Below are positions 54,274 through 63,998 of a DNA stretch of 64,000 bases, one piece after another. This DNA is from JALNYB01 sp963676235. GTDB taxonomy: Archaea; Thermoplasmatota; Thermoplasmata; Methanomassiliicoccales; Methanomethylophilaceae. A program made the translations under genes and the position numbers. The stretch lies in the NCBI GenBank assembly GCA_963676235.1, contig OY781044.1:1550001-1614000 (forward strand), written 5' to 3'. Under the pieces are notes generated by a model. It searched no databases. It had not been told where the DNA came from and saw nothing but the letters and a program-made list of their open reading frames with translations. Position 1 is the first letter of the stretch, and each line of letters opens with the position of its first letter.

Positions 54274-55440
54274 TCACCCCTGAACAAACATTTTCTCCAA
54301 TAACGCTTTTTTCATATTCTGAAGCTTTTTGAGCTCACGCTGATGAAGAGTAATAAGGTTGTCTAGCTTCTTGATCAAACTAGAAATTTGTTGTTGTTCT
54401 ATTATGGAGGGGAATAGAAAGAGGATGCCCTTCAGATCATCATTATAGAGATGAACAATAGATTTTCCTTGAGCTTTCTTTGACAATTCATAATGTGGAG
54501 GACCATAGGTTATCATCAAAGAAAGGAAAGCAGAATCAATCTCTTCGTGCGGAAAAATAATATTTAATCCACCGCCGAGCAATATGCCAGACTGCTCAAC
54601 TGCTGATGCAACTGCAATATCTTCGGCCGTCTCACCTGAAGCAGGAACTATCACTTCTCTCCCCTTGCTGATTACTGCGTTTGGAATAATATCTGAGAAA
54701 GTATCGACTTTTTGTATTTCAGACTGGTAGTTTGTATACAAATAACCATACAAGATAATAGGAGTACCCGAATCTTTTAAATCAGCCTTCTTGTACCCTT
54801 GTCCTTTAGAAAATTCGGCAACTTCACTCAACTTACGCTGTTCCCAAGCGTCTGTAAAACCTTTAAAACGAATCTCCGGTCTATCTTCTCCGTTTTTCGG
54901 AAACATCTTTTCCAACATTGCTTTCTTGATGTTAAGGGCCTTATCATACTCACGCTGATGAAGAGTGATTAGATTGTTTAGTTGTTTGAAACATCTTCCA
55001 ACCTGCAGTTGTTCTTCGATGACCGGCATCAAAATATCTATCTGATTAATGGCAATTTTTGATAAACTCGGTACACCAGTGGATTCATCTTTTTTTCTCC
55101 AATCAATATTTTGAAAGATAGCAAATACACAATCTAAATCATTATTATCTTTTGGAATAGCAAAAAACAATGTATCTACGGTCCAAAATGGTGCTTTTAA
55201 AACATAGGGGTTATCAATAGTACCCTTTCTACCTATACCAATAGCATCTTTATCGTAGGAGAGAGCTTCATTCACACTCAACATATATCCACCTGTCCCA
55301 TAGACAGGAATAGAACCATTTGATAAGTGTTTGTAATCTTTTCCACTACAGAGATCAATCACATCTCCCAGCTTACGCTGTTCCCAAGCGTCGTTGAATT
55401 CTGCATATCGAATGGCTGGTTTTCTTTGATTATCAATCAT
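54274..55440 (-). CDS. hsdS: Type I restriction enzyme specificity subunit
   Basis: A 388-residue HsdS from ATG 55440 (GGTGG upstream; overlaps the hsdM stop). It has two target-recognition domains, each opened by DAWEQRKL (residues ~15 and ~200) and closed by a helix with NLITLHQRE. The three-part plan is complete, so this is the expressed specificity gene. The short repeated DNA at the domain borders (CTTGGGAACAGCGTAAG) is also at the outer border of both silent cassettes, giving sites for exchange. Confidence 0.93.
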   Translation of the reverse strand: MIDNQRKPAIRYAEFNDAWEQRKLGDVIDLCSGKDYKHLSNGSIPVYGTGGYMLSVNEALSYDKDAIGIGRKGTIDNPYVLKAPFWTVDTLFFAIPKDNNDLDCVFAIFQNIDWRKKDESTGVPSLSKIAINQIDILMPVIEEQLQVGRCFKQLNNLITLHQREYDKALNIKKAMLEKMFPKNGEDRPEIRFKGFTDAWEQRKLSEVAEFSKGQGYKKADLKDSGTPIILYGYLYTNYQSEIQKVDTFSDIIPNAVISKGREVIVPASGETAEDIAVASAVEQSGILLGGGLNIIFPHEEIDSAFLSLMITYGPPHYELSKKAQGKSIVHLYNDDLKGILFLFPSIIEQQQISSLIKKLDNLITLHQRELKKLQNMKKALLEKMFVQG

Positions 55441-58024
55441 TGTTTCCACCACGAAGTAAAGATTGGAACTCTTTGAGTCCCTTCATGTCGTATTCTCCAC
55501 CTGTAAGACTGTCGATCATGTCAGCAAGTGCCGTTTTTGTCTTGGTGATCTCTTCCGCCACGTCTGCATATGTGGTAGCATATTTGTTTGCTAATGACTT
55601 GACACACGATATCAAATCGGCGATGATGCCTTCAGGTATACTTTCGATCGCAGCGATGATAGGTTGAATCCACTTTGCCTCAAGTAACTGAATGATCTGT
55701 TCATCTGTCAATCCTTCTATCACTGTCTTGGTATTGTTATGTAAAGTGATTTCATCAGTCTTGACTATCTTCTTGAGATTCTTCTCTTCATCTATAAGCT
55801 CCTGCACTTGAACAATACTCCTTTCAAGCGATCCTTCATCATAAGAGAGCATCGCGTTCTTTGCTTTCGAAAGACTACCAAAGGTGCTCTTGACCATCTT
55901 GCCGACTACCGCAACAACGAATGCGTCTTTCGCCTCATTCAAGATCTCACTATCTTTATCTTCCTCAGACATGGCATCGATGATGTCTTCATAAGTCGAT
56001 TGGATCTCCGAAAGACGATCGTTCTTCTGTTTCAGATTCTCGGCCTTTTCCTTCAATATGGTTGACTGAACCAATTCGAACGGAATGATGCGTCCTACCC
56101 ATCCCTCTTGCACTTCATGGTCTTTTTTTAGTACCATGTTTGGATCGACCTTTCTAGCTGAAGAAAAACCTTCAGTCTGCATTATCTCAAGATCGACAGC
56201 GATCTTCGCCCATTTATCGTCGAGGGCCTGGTATGCAACATACCTATCAATGAGCGAGATCGTATCGCATCTGGAGAACATCGCATCTGCAATTATCGAT
56301 TCCTCTCTATTAACGTCTATACTCTCCCATTTCCTAATCAATTCATCTCTCAGGTATTCAGAAAAATCATCAAAGGCATCACCATATGATTTCATCCACC
56401 CGATCACAGATTGATCGCTGCGAATGCACTTCTCCAAATCATCGACAAGAAGCTTCGAATAAGGTGTTCTAGAATCTCCAAATAGAATCTCCTTCAATCC
56501 CTTAAAAGTATTCCAATATTCATCGTATTCCGCAAGCTCCGAATTTGGTATGCCACCGAACATAGAAGCGTAAACATCCCATGATTCGTTTGTATCGGAT
56601 GAATCGACGTACCTCGGGATGTTCAGATTGTATCCGTTCTCACGGATCTCCTCTTTCGAAACAACTCTTGAGAATTTGTCTATCGTTCTGCGATCGATGA
56701 CCGTATCAACGATTTTCTTAATGTCGGATGCCCTGAGCTTGTTGTTCTTGCCTTCTTTCTCGAATCCTTTTGAGGCATCTATTATCAGAACATCTGAATT
56801 CTCGCGCTTCTGCTTAAGAACTATGATAACTGTGGCGATCGATGTACCGAAAAAGATATTGGACGGAAGTCCTATTATCGCATCGATGTTGTCGTTCTCT
56901 ACAAGATTCCTACGGATCTTTCCCTCTTCTCCCCCACGAAACAAAACGCCATGTGGCAACACAATTGTCATGATCCCATCGGGTTTGACATGATACAGAT
57001 CATGCAGCAAGAAAGCATAGTCTGCCTTTCCTTTCGGTGCCAATCCATAACGCGAATAACGAGGATCCGATTCCTTATCATTAGAATCCCATGATTGAGA
57101 ATACGGAGGGTTGGAAACCACAGCATCGACATACAGTGGATCATATGTCCCCTCCGGATCGCTATCGTCAAAATACGGCCAATCATCTTCCAGGGTGTCA
57201 CCGTTGCGCACAAAAATGTTATCAGGAAGAATTCCACGCATCACCAGATTCATACGTGTCAGATTGTACGTAGATTCCTTCAATTCTTGAGCGTAATAAC
57301 GTATATTCTCATTATCTCCGATATATCTCGATACTGATTTTCCGATGTTTATCAATAATGAACCCGAACCGCTTGTCGGATCGTATATATCGATCTTATT
57401 ACGAGATTTAAGGTGATGCGCAACAACCTCAGACATCAGAATCGATACTTCATGAGGTGTATAGAACTCTCCGGCCTTCTTTCCGGCATTGGCTGCGAAA
57501 TTGCCGATTAGATATTCGTAGATAAATCCAAGAACGTCGTAGTTCTGCTTTTCGTCCATTGGTATATCCTTTATAAGCGCGATCAACTCGTTAATTGCTT
57601 TTGTCTGTGTGCCAGTATTATCTCCCAGCTCGCTGAGTCCAGTGTCGAGGGTCGTGAAGATCTTGTTGAACACTTTCTTATGAGTGCTGTTTATCTTGCG
57701 GTTGAATGCAGAGATCCCATCCCTTACGTTCCCCACATTAAATTCATTCCCCATCACAAGCCAGGTAGAGAAGAGATTCTTGTATGATATGAAGTATCCA
57801 AGTTTGTTCTGGCAATATTCCACGGTTTCGGCATCCGTCTCGACCAATAATTTGAAATCCTCGTCAACCCAACCATCCTTCTTCAGCAGCTCGATTTCTT
57901 TGTCCGATAGAAATTTGTAGAAAATGAAGCCAAGAATGTAATCTTTGTACTTGTTGGCCTCGATTTTCGATCTCATCTTGTTTGCTGATTCCCAGATTTT
58001 TGATGCGAGTTGCTGCTTGTTCAC
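55433..58024 (-). CDS. hsdM: Type I restriction-modification methyltransferase subunit
   Basis: An 863-residue HsdM, longer than the usual ~520. The N-terminal helical domain (NKQQLASKIWESANKMRSKI) precedes an adenine-N6 methyltransferase with DPTSGSGSLLINIG (SAM-binding) and VVSNPPYSQSWD (catalytic NPPY). The last ~250 residues form a long coiled-coil-rich extension. It methylates the recognition site with HsdS. First gene of hsdM-hsdS-hsdR. Confidence 0.94.
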   Translation of the reverse strand: MNKQQLASKIWESANKMRSKIEANKYKDYILGFIFYKFLSDKEIELLKKDGWVDEDFKLLVETDAETVEYCQNKLGYFISYKNLFSTWLVMGNEFNVGNVRDGISAFNRKINSTHKKVFNKIFTTLDTGLSELGDNTGTQTKAINELIALIKDIPMDEKQNYDVLGFIYEYLIGNFAANAGKKAGEFYTPHEVSILMSEVVAHHLKSRNKIDIYDPTSGSGSLLINIGKSVSRYIGDNENIRYYAQELKESTYNLTRMNLVMRGILPDNIFVRNGDTLEDDWPYFDDSDPEGTYDPLYVDAVVSNPPYSQSWDSNDKESDPRYSRYGLAPKGKADYAFLLHDLYHVKPDGIMTIVLPHGVLFRGGEEGKIRRNLVENDNIDAIIGLPSNIFFGTSIATVIIVLKQKRENSDVLIIDASKGFEKEGKNNKLRASDIKKIVDTVIDRRTIDKFSRVVSKEEIRENGYNLNIPRYVDSSDTNESWDVYASMFGGIPNSELAEYDEYWNTFKGLKEILFGDSRTPYSKLLVDDLEKCIRSDQSVIGWMKSYGDAFDDFSEYLRDELIRKWESIDVNREESIIADAMFSRCDTISLIDRYVAYQALDDKWAKIAVDLEIMQTEGFSSARKVDPNMVLKKDHEVQEGWVGRIIPFELVQSTILKEKAENLKQKNDRLSEIQSTYEDIIDAMSEEDKDSEILNEAKDAFVVAVVGKMVKSTFGSLSKAKNAMLSYDEGSLERSIVQVQELIDEEKNLKKIVKTDEITLHNNTKTVIEGLTDEQIIQLLEAKWIQPIIAAIESIPEGIIADLISCVKSLANKYATTYADVAEEITKTKTALADMIDSLTGGEYDMKGLKEFQSLLRGGNND

Positions 58025-58686
58025 GGACTTTGCAATATGTTAATGAGTATTTTATTATCACGTGACATCGAATGATATTGCCAGACGTATTATCAACTTC
58101 GGATGATGAAATCAGCAACTATTGACCACCTTTGACCTGTAATAACAACAGGCGAATGATCATTCATTTTTAATCGGATGGTTATTGACGTCAATCCTCT
58201 TTACGAACGAGATCTTACGCCTGCTTAATCAGATACATAGTGGTATCGAGGTCTGTATTTTCATCAATATATACAAGATGTGTGGCTCCGCCTACGTCCA
58301 ATGATGTCCTTCATGATTCCAATCGAGTACTTGATCAGATTTTCCCTTGTTGATGCAGAAATCAAATTTGCCTTTGGTTACACCTATGGAATCCACTTCA
58401 GCGAACATCTGGTTTCTAAGTTTGAATTCTATTTCTAGACATTTATCAACAGTTATCTTTATTTCACTCAATACTTTTGCAAATTCTGCGCAACCCTCTT
58501 ATTCGCAATTATCACAATCTTTCCCTGGGAGGATAATTAAAAATAGTGTCATAAGATATGTCATGAAAATCTATAAATCAACTCCACTCCATGATTTACT
58601 CTTATGAATAATCATAAAAACCTTAACTTATACTTTAACCACCCGTCCGTCGCCGTTATATAATCCCAACCCTTCATTCTCGATAC
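58025..58686. other. Intergenic, decayed coding DNA
   Basis: Minus-strand fragments around 58600-58210 read protein-like (FAEVDSIGVTKGKFDFCINK; YIDENTDLDTTMYLIKQA) but are broken by stops and frameshifts; I cannot name the family. TATA-like ACTTATACTTT (~58625) lies before the next gene. Confidence 0.4.
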
Positions 58687-59694
58687 ATGTCTTTCAGATA
58701 TAGCGGATTGGAAGAATCAATCGTCAACGTCATCAGGAACAACGTCGAAGGAAAAGACGTGGGCATAGCATTCTCCGGCGGACTGGATTCCGGATTAGTT
58801 GCGGCTCTCGCCAAGAAATATGCGAAATCAGTCACCCTCTACACATGCGGGACCAACAACGCATTCGATGTCTCGGCGGCCATGGGCCTTTCCGAAAAAC
58901 TCGGACTCCCATGGGTGCATGTACCGATATACAAAGGGAATGTGGAAGACTACATCAGGGATATGATCGTAGCCACGGGAACATCCGATCCGTTCACCAT
59001 TTCTTACGAACTGCCTTTGTTCTGCGTCTGCATGTCATCGGAAGAGGACTGCATCCTGACCGGCCAGGGCGCCGATGAGTTCTTCATGGGATGCGCCAAA
59101 TTCGTCGGTCAATCCGATGAGGATTACAAGATGCTGGCGGCTGCGGGAGTGGAAAGGCTTGTGGACGTCTCCGTTCCGTGCGAGAAGAAGATAGCTGCCC
59201 ATTTCGGAAAGGACCTCGTATACCCTTACACCGATCCCGTTGTTATTTCCGAGATCGAAAAGATAGATCCCGAAGAATTAAGGCCCGTGGACATGGAATC
59301 CAGGAAATCCGTGCTCAAAGAAGTAGCCATAGATCTGGGATATCCGTTCTTGGCAACCAGGACGAAAAAAGCATCCCAATACGGTTCTGGAACAACGGAT
59401 CTCGTACGCAGTCTCGCCAAGAAGAACGGTATGATGTACAATCAGTTCATCGCATCCCTTTACGACCAGGCTTTGGAAGGAACGATATCTAAGGAAAGAT
59501 GCTCCGTTGTCCACGCCCGTGTCAACATGCTCGTCAAGATAGAAGCGGAGAACATCCTTCAGAAACAGGGATTGTCTCCGTCCGAAGCCGTCGAGATGCT
59601 GTATCGCAAGATCATAAAAGATAACGGCATCGATTATCTCGAAAAACCCGAATCGTCCGATTCTGTTCAACAGATTCAGAATTCGGATCTTTGA
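58687..59694 (+). CDS. Asparagine-synthetase-like ATP pyrophosphatase with RelB/DinJ-like C-terminus
   Basis: A 335-residue protein. The first ~240 residues form a PP-loop domain like the synthetase half of asparagine synthetase: GIAFSGGLDSGLVAALAKKY (P-loop), ILTGQGADEFFMGCAKF, YPYTDPVVI and FLATRTKKASQYGSGTT. There is no glutaminase domain. Residues ~275-322 (VHARVNMLVKIEAENILQKQ, then GLSPSEAVEMLYRKIIKDNG) match the ribbon-helix-helix start and helices of RelB/DinJ antitoxins. Such a fusion is unexpected. It is transcribed alone, toward the glutamate decarboxylase gene. Confidence 0.72.
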   Translation: MSFRYSGLEESIVNVIRNNVEGKDVGIAFSGGLDSGLVAALAKKYAKSVTLYTCGTNNAFDVSAAMGLSEKLGLPWVHVPIYKGNVEDYIRDMIVATGTSDPFTISYELPLFCVCMSSEEDCILTGQGADEFFMGCAKFVGQSDEDYKMLAAAGVERLVDVSVPCEKKIAAHFGKDLVYPYTDPVVISEIEKIDPEELRPVDMESRKSVLKEVAIDLGYPFLATRTKKASQYGSGTTDLVRSLAKKNGMMYNQFIASLYDQALEGTISKERCSVVHARVNMLVKIEAENILQKQGLSPSEAVEMLYRKIIKDNGIDYLEKPESSDSVQQIQNSDL

Positions 59695-59802
59695 GATTGC
59701 TGCACTATTTTGAAATCCCATTGATATCTTCAAAACAGCACTTTACTGTGTCTGATCTTATCGCTTACAGGCGGGAGATCATCCATCTCCCGCCATCCCA
59801 GA

Positions 59803-61206
59803 TTAATGATGGAATCCGGATCCGGACTTCTCGTCGTATATGGAAACAGGTTGAGACTCCAACAGCGGCAATTGCCGTCTGAGATCTGCCAAGAACATGT
59901 CCGCGAGATCGTAGGTCAATCCTCTCCTTACCACCACACGCAGAACTGCAAGGTCGGTCCTATTGGCAGGGAACGTGTATGCAGGGATCAGCCATCCGCG
60001 TTCACGCATTTTGCTGGACACGTCGAAAACCGTAAAATTCTTGATATCATCTTTCAACTTGAATGCGAACACCGGCAGCTCATCCCCTCTGGTGATGAGT
60101 TCGAACGGCCCCAGCTTTTCTATCTCGCTTGATATGTACATGGCGACCTTGCGGGCGTATCCGTGGACCTTGCTGTATCCTTCGAAACCTAACCTTAAAA
60201 AATTATAATACTGCAATATGACCTGCGAACCGGACCTGGAGAAATTCAGTGCGAATGTCGGCATGTTCGAACCGAGGTAGTTGACATTGAATATCAGGTC
60301 CTTAGGAAGCATCTCTGCATTCCTCCACACTATCCACCCTACGCCCGGATACACCAGACCGTACTTGTGTCCGGATACGTTTATCGACACCACTCTCGGA
60401 AGACGGAAATCCCATTCCAGTTCCTTATCGAGGAACGGAGCCACCATTCCTCCCGATGCGGCGTCCACGTGCACCGGTATGTCTAGTCCGGTTGTCCTTT
60501 GGAGATCATCCAATGCGGCGCATATCTCCTTGACCGGCTCGTAAGAACCATCGAAGGTGGAACCCAGTACGGTGATCACGCCGATGGTGTTCTCATCGCA
60601 TAGTTTCGAAACATCCTCGGCCGTAAGATGGAACCGGTTCCCTTCCATAGGTGCTAAACGCATCTCCACGTCCCAGTAATTGGCGAACTTCTCCCAGCAC
60701 ACCTGTACGTTTATGCCCATGACGATATTGGGCTTCTCGGTCGATTTCCCCTCGGCCTTTCTTCTGTGCTGCCATCTCCTCTTCATCGCCAGTCCGCCCA
60801 GCATCGCCGCCTCGCTCGAACCTGTGGTGGAGCATCCCGTGGAATTCTTAGGATCTGGAGAGTTCCAAAGATGACAGAGGATGCTTACACACCGCATCTC
60901 GATCTCTGCGGTCTGCGGATACTCGTCCTTGTCGATCATGTTCTTGTCCAACGTCTCGGCCGCGAGCTTCTGCGCCTGCGGTTCCATCCAAGTGCCTACG
61001 AATGTAGCAAGATTGAGTCTGGCATTCCCGTCCAGCATAAGTTCGTCATGTATTATCTGATACGCGAGATCGGGATCCGTTTCCCTCTCTGGTAGAGTGA
61101 CCCTGGGAATGGTCTCAAACCCCTCCTCCGTGAAAATCGGGTCCACTCTTATCTCGGTCTCGTCTATCTTCGGTCCATTCGGATGTTTCAAACCCATGCA
61201 ATTCAT
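59803..61206 (-). CDS. gadB: Glutamate decarboxylase
   Basis: A 467-residue PLP enzyme of the GadA/GadB size and type that converts glutamate to GABA and CO2, consuming a proton. Signatures: TGCSTTGSSEAAMLGGLAMK, IPVHVDAASGGMVAPFLD and the PLP lysine in NVSGHKYGLVYPG. The protein ends SGFHH, recalling the C-terminal histidine of bacterial GadB that closes the active site at neutral pH. No glutamate/GABA antiporter is in the window. A role in acid resistance is inferred. Confidence 0.93.
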   Translation of the reverse strand: MNCMGLKHPNGPKIDETEIRVDPIFTEEGFETIPRVTLPERETDPDLAYQIIHDELMLDGNARLNLATFVGTWMEPQAQKLAAETLDKNMIDKDEYPQTAEIEMRCVSILCHLWNSPDPKNSTGCSTTGSSEAAMLGGLAMKRRWQHRRKAEGKSTEKPNIVMGINVQVCWEKFANYWDVEMRLAPMEGNRFHLTAEDVSKLCDENTIGVITVLGSTFDGSYEPVKEICAALDDLQRTTGLDIPVHVDAASGGMVAPFLDKELEWDFRLPRVVSINVSGHKYGLVYPGVGWIVWRNAEMLPKDLIFNVNYLGSNMPTFALNFSRSGSQVILQYYNFLRLGFEGYSKVHGYARKVAMYISSEIEKLGPFELITRGDELPVFAFKLKDDIKNFTVFDVSSKMRERGWLIPAYTFPANRTDLAVLRVVVRRGLTYDLADMFLADLRRQLPLLESQPVSIYDEKSGSGFHH

Positions 61207-61398
61207 TTCTCCTTTTCTAATTGAATAGAACGCCGGTATCGGAATATGTTGAATCCTATGCCGTCAACAAGATCGATATCATAGAGAATCCCATACGAGA
61301 CGATATTCCTGGCTGAACCGACGAACTGCAGGCGTATTAGGTCCTACTGATGGATAAAGTTACGCCAAACTATGGAATTTCAAAAAAATTGCAATATA
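61207..61398. other. Intergenic upstream of gadB
   Basis: Contains the gadB promoter region on the minus strand. No gene is seen. Confidence 0.4.
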
Positions 61399-61770
61399 TC
61401 ATTTCAGAAATAAAGAATCCATATCGTATTCTGAAAGATGCCCCATCTGATGATGGAGCCTTCCCCGCCCTATCGACCGCACTTCGGAATCTACGTAAGT
61501 ATCCTTTTCCAAACCGGCCGATATGTTGTCTTGGATCAGATACCGTCCGTGATCGATGGAAAACTGCGACGTGCACGTACGGTATCGTATCTTTTCACCG
61601 TCGATGCCTACGACGAGAACAGGACGGTCTTTTTTGTTCGAACCGTCGTTGAATGCCATGTCGTTTATCCACCATATGTCTCCGCAACGAACGGACTGAG
61701 TTCTGTTGCTGCTGTTCGAACCCGTCTTTTTTCCCAAGACCCTATCGACTTCTCGGTTACGATGATTCAT
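61399..61770 (-). CDS. PemK/MazF-like (toxin family) protein
   Basis: A 123-residue protein. Residues ~29-58 match the start of the PemK/MazF fold: RCGDIWWINDMAFNDGSNKK then DRPVLVVGIDG. Later positions are divergent. MazF-type proteins cut mRNA; the usual small antitoxin is not adjacent. The only RelB-like sequence nearby is the tail of the asparagine-synthetase-like protein 2 kb away. It may be a solitary or domesticated member. Confidence 0.65.
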   Translation of the reverse strand: MNHRNREVDRVLGKKTGSNSSNRTQSVRCGDIWWINDMAFNDGSNKKDRPVLVVGIDGEKIRYRTCTSQFSIDHGRYLIQDNISAGLEKDTYVDSEVRSIGRGRLHHQMGHLSEYDMDSLFLK

Positions 61771-61870
61771 CGGCGGTCACATCCATCAGCATATCAGAAT
61801 CCTTCTCATGATGTATAAGACATATCTTTCTGTTCGGTTATCCTGAATACATGGAATCTCGTTCTGAATA

Positions 61871-62500
61871 TCATTGGGAATCGAGACGATCCTGAAGAGC
61901 CTCGGCGAATCTGCCGATATGCACCCCGTCCACGAATGAATGATGCACCTGCACGGAGAACGGCATCATCAATCTCCCGTTCTTTTCAGAATATCTTCCC
62001 CAATCGAACAACGGAACAGCGTTATCCTTTTTTCCGGAATCCGTATGGGAGATCGACGTGAATGTTATCCAAGGTATCGCGGAGAACTGATACACATCGT
62101 TACCTGGAGGCCCTGTGAAATAATCCTTTTGATCGTGTATCTCTTGAGATGCCTTTCTGACATATTCTTCCATATCGTCCTGCATGTCTTCATGAACGAC
62201 CTTGAACAATTCCGTTTCTTTGTCCAGATATGTGAAAGATGTGCCGATCCTGTCATAAAGAACGACCTCCCCGTCTTGGAAACGGTATCTGAATTCCTCT
62301 ATTCCGTTGGCGCATTCGGTAACTGCGTAGATGAATGCCAATGTGAATGAAAGACCTCTCTCTTTCACTTTTTTATGAAAAACTGTGACATCTAATTCGA
62401 AACTGACGCAGTACTGCGGCTGGACGGCATTCCTGAATACCGCGCAGTGAACGGCGCGCTTCCAGTTCTTCTGATCTATTATAGTATATTTCTCAGACAT
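61871..62500 (-). CDS. Chloramphenicol acetyltransferase-family protein
   Basis: A 209-residue protein of the CAT fold. The catalytic motif is VQVHHSFVDGVHIGRF (H-H-x-x-x-D-G) near residues 184-199; the start YTIIDQKNWKRAVHCAVFRN and the middle FTSISHTDSGKKDNAVP also match. It transfers acetyl from acetyl-CoA; whether chloramphenicol is the substrate is not known, and archaeal and xenobiotic relatives vary. Length is normal. Confidence 0.88.
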   Translation of the reverse strand: MSEKYTIIDQKNWKRAVHCAVFRNAVQPQYCVSFELDVTVFHKKVKERGLSFTLAFIYAVTECANGIEEFRYRFQDGEVVLYDRIGTSFTYLDKETELFKVVHEDMQDDMEEYVRKASQEIHDQKDYFTGPPGNDVYQFSAIPWITFTSISHTDSGKKDNAVPLFDWGRYSEKNGRLMMPFSVQVHHSFVDGVHIGRFAEALQDRLDSQ

Positions 62501-62633
62501 TTGCCGCCTCTTCTATTTTCGACAGAATGCTTTACGACTCTCATCCGAGAATCATTTCCATGTCAGAATATCATTAATATCGAGGTGCTTTTAAACCCTA
62601 GCCTTTAAGAATCTGAATATGTTCTCTTAGAAC

Positions 62634-63767
62634 ATGCCTATTCCAAAAGAATTACGTGAATTAGCAGAACAGGGAGATCCAAACATCCAATGTCTTGTAG
62701 CTACTGTATACTGGGATGAGGCAAAGACAGAAGCAGAATACAAGAACGCTTTCGCTTGGTACAAACTCGCCGCGGAGAAGAACATCGCCGAAGCGCAATT
62801 CATGATTGGCGTCGCCTACGATGAAGGAAAAGGCGTCATCCAGGATAGCAAGGAATCCTTCAACTGGTACAAATTGTCTGCAGAGCAGAATAATCTGCAA
62901 GCGATGTTCAATCTAGGATACAGCTACGAATTCGGTATCGGAACAGAGAAGGATCTCAACAAAGCCGTCGAATGGTATACAAAATGCGCAAACCTCGGAG
63001 AATCGAAAGCGGAATACTGCCTCGCAGAGATCTATGCTTTCGAAGATGAATACCCTCACGATTACAAGAAGGCTTACGAGCTTTTCGAAAAGGCCGCGGC
63101 CCAGGGTCACAAAGTAGCCCAGTTCAAATTGGCGATAATGTACCAGGAAGGTCTCGGAATAGATGGACCCAACGACTTCATGGCATTCCAATCTCTTAAA
63201 AAATCTGCAGGATTGGGTTATTCTCCCGCCAGACAGATTTTAGGAGAAATATACCAATCCGGCGGACCGTATCAGGAAAAGGATATCAAGAAGGCATTCG
63301 AGCAATACCAGTTGGCCGCACAGGAGATGTATACGCCTGCCCTCAGAGCGCTCGGTATATGCTACCTGTACGGAACAGGGACCGAACAGAACAACGACAA
63401 AGCGTTCATACTTCTGTCAGAAGCCGCGAAGGACGGGGACGCTGCGGCGATGAACAGCCTATCCATCATGTATCACAACGGAATAGGCACTAAAAAAGAC
63501 GATAAGATGGCCGCAGATCTTCTGATCAAAGCATCCGAATACGGATGTACGGCGGCAATGTCAAATCTCGGAGTGTTCTATTCATTGGGGATAGGTGTCA
63601 AGAAAGATGCCAAAAAAGCAAAGGAGCTGCTCACACACGCCGCCAAAGACGGATATGAGATCGCAGAAGCGAACCTCAAAGCATTGGAGAACGGCGCAGA
63701 CAGTACAAGACTCGTCATAAAGGACGGCGACGACCTCAAACAATGTCGGATCGACGAAAGAAAATAA
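62634..63767 (+). CDS. Sel1-like repeat protein
   Basis: A 377-residue cytosolic protein made almost wholly of Sel1 (TPR-like) repeats of ~36 residues, such as AQFMIGVAYDEGKGVIQDSK, AMFNLGYSYEFGIGTEKDLN and AMSNLGVFYSLGIGVKKDAK, about nine in number. These solenoids are scaffolds for protein-protein contacts. No signal peptide. Role unknown. A fairly G/C-rich codon choice sets it apart from the defence island. Confidence 0.92.
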   Translation: MPIPKELRELAEQGDPNIQCLVATVYWDEAKTEAEYKNAFAWYKLAAEKNIAEAQFMIGVAYDEGKGVIQDSKESFNWYKLSAEQNNLQAMFNLGYSYEFGIGTEKDLNKAVEWYTKCANLGESKAEYCLAEIYAFEDEYPHDYKKAYELFEKAAAQGHKVAQFKLAIMYQEGLGIDGPNDFMAFQSLKKSAGLGYSPARQILGEIYQSGGPYQEKDIKKAFEQYQLAAQEMYTPALRALGICYLYGTGTEQNNDKAFILLSEAAKDGDAAAMNSLSIMYHNGIGTKKDDKMAADLLIKASEYGCTAAMSNLGVFYSLGIGVKKDAKKAKELLTHAAKDGYEIAEANLKALENGADSTRLVIKDGDDLKQCRIDERK

Positions 63768-63800
63768 TATTAAAAGAGGTCGAAAGACCTCTTTGATTGT

Positions 63801-63998
63801 TTATTCCGAATATTTGTCTTCTTCTGAATCTGATTCCTCTGAAACAGACTCATAAGGATCGGATATATTCGCTGTAAGCTTCGCATTCATGATGCCTGCC
63901 TGTCTTACGACCTTATGGCATTCTTTCTCTGAATACGGGACTTTGGTTGGAGCGATCTGCATGAAGACGTTCTTTCCCTTGTTTTTGCACTTCATCAT
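63801..63998 (-). CDS. Small hypothetical protein with acidic tail, start near window edge
   Basis: 65 residues from ATG 63998 (a second ATG follows at once). The N-terminus is basic (MMKCKNKGKNVF) and the C-terminus acidic and serine-rich (SVSEESDSEEDKYSE). No family recognised. Because the window ends two bases upstream, the true start could lie outside. It converges on the Sel1 gene with a 33-nt gap containing a GAGGTC/GACCTC-type hairpin. Confidence 0.5.
   Translation of the reverse strand: MMKCKNKGKNVFMQIAPTKVPYSEKECHKVVRQAGIMNAKLTANISDPYESVSEESDSEEDKYSE

Noticed and set aside
61438..61818. Plus-strand frame opposite the PemK-like gene
   Set aside because: Antisense to a frame with a recognisable family start; composition is not protein-like.
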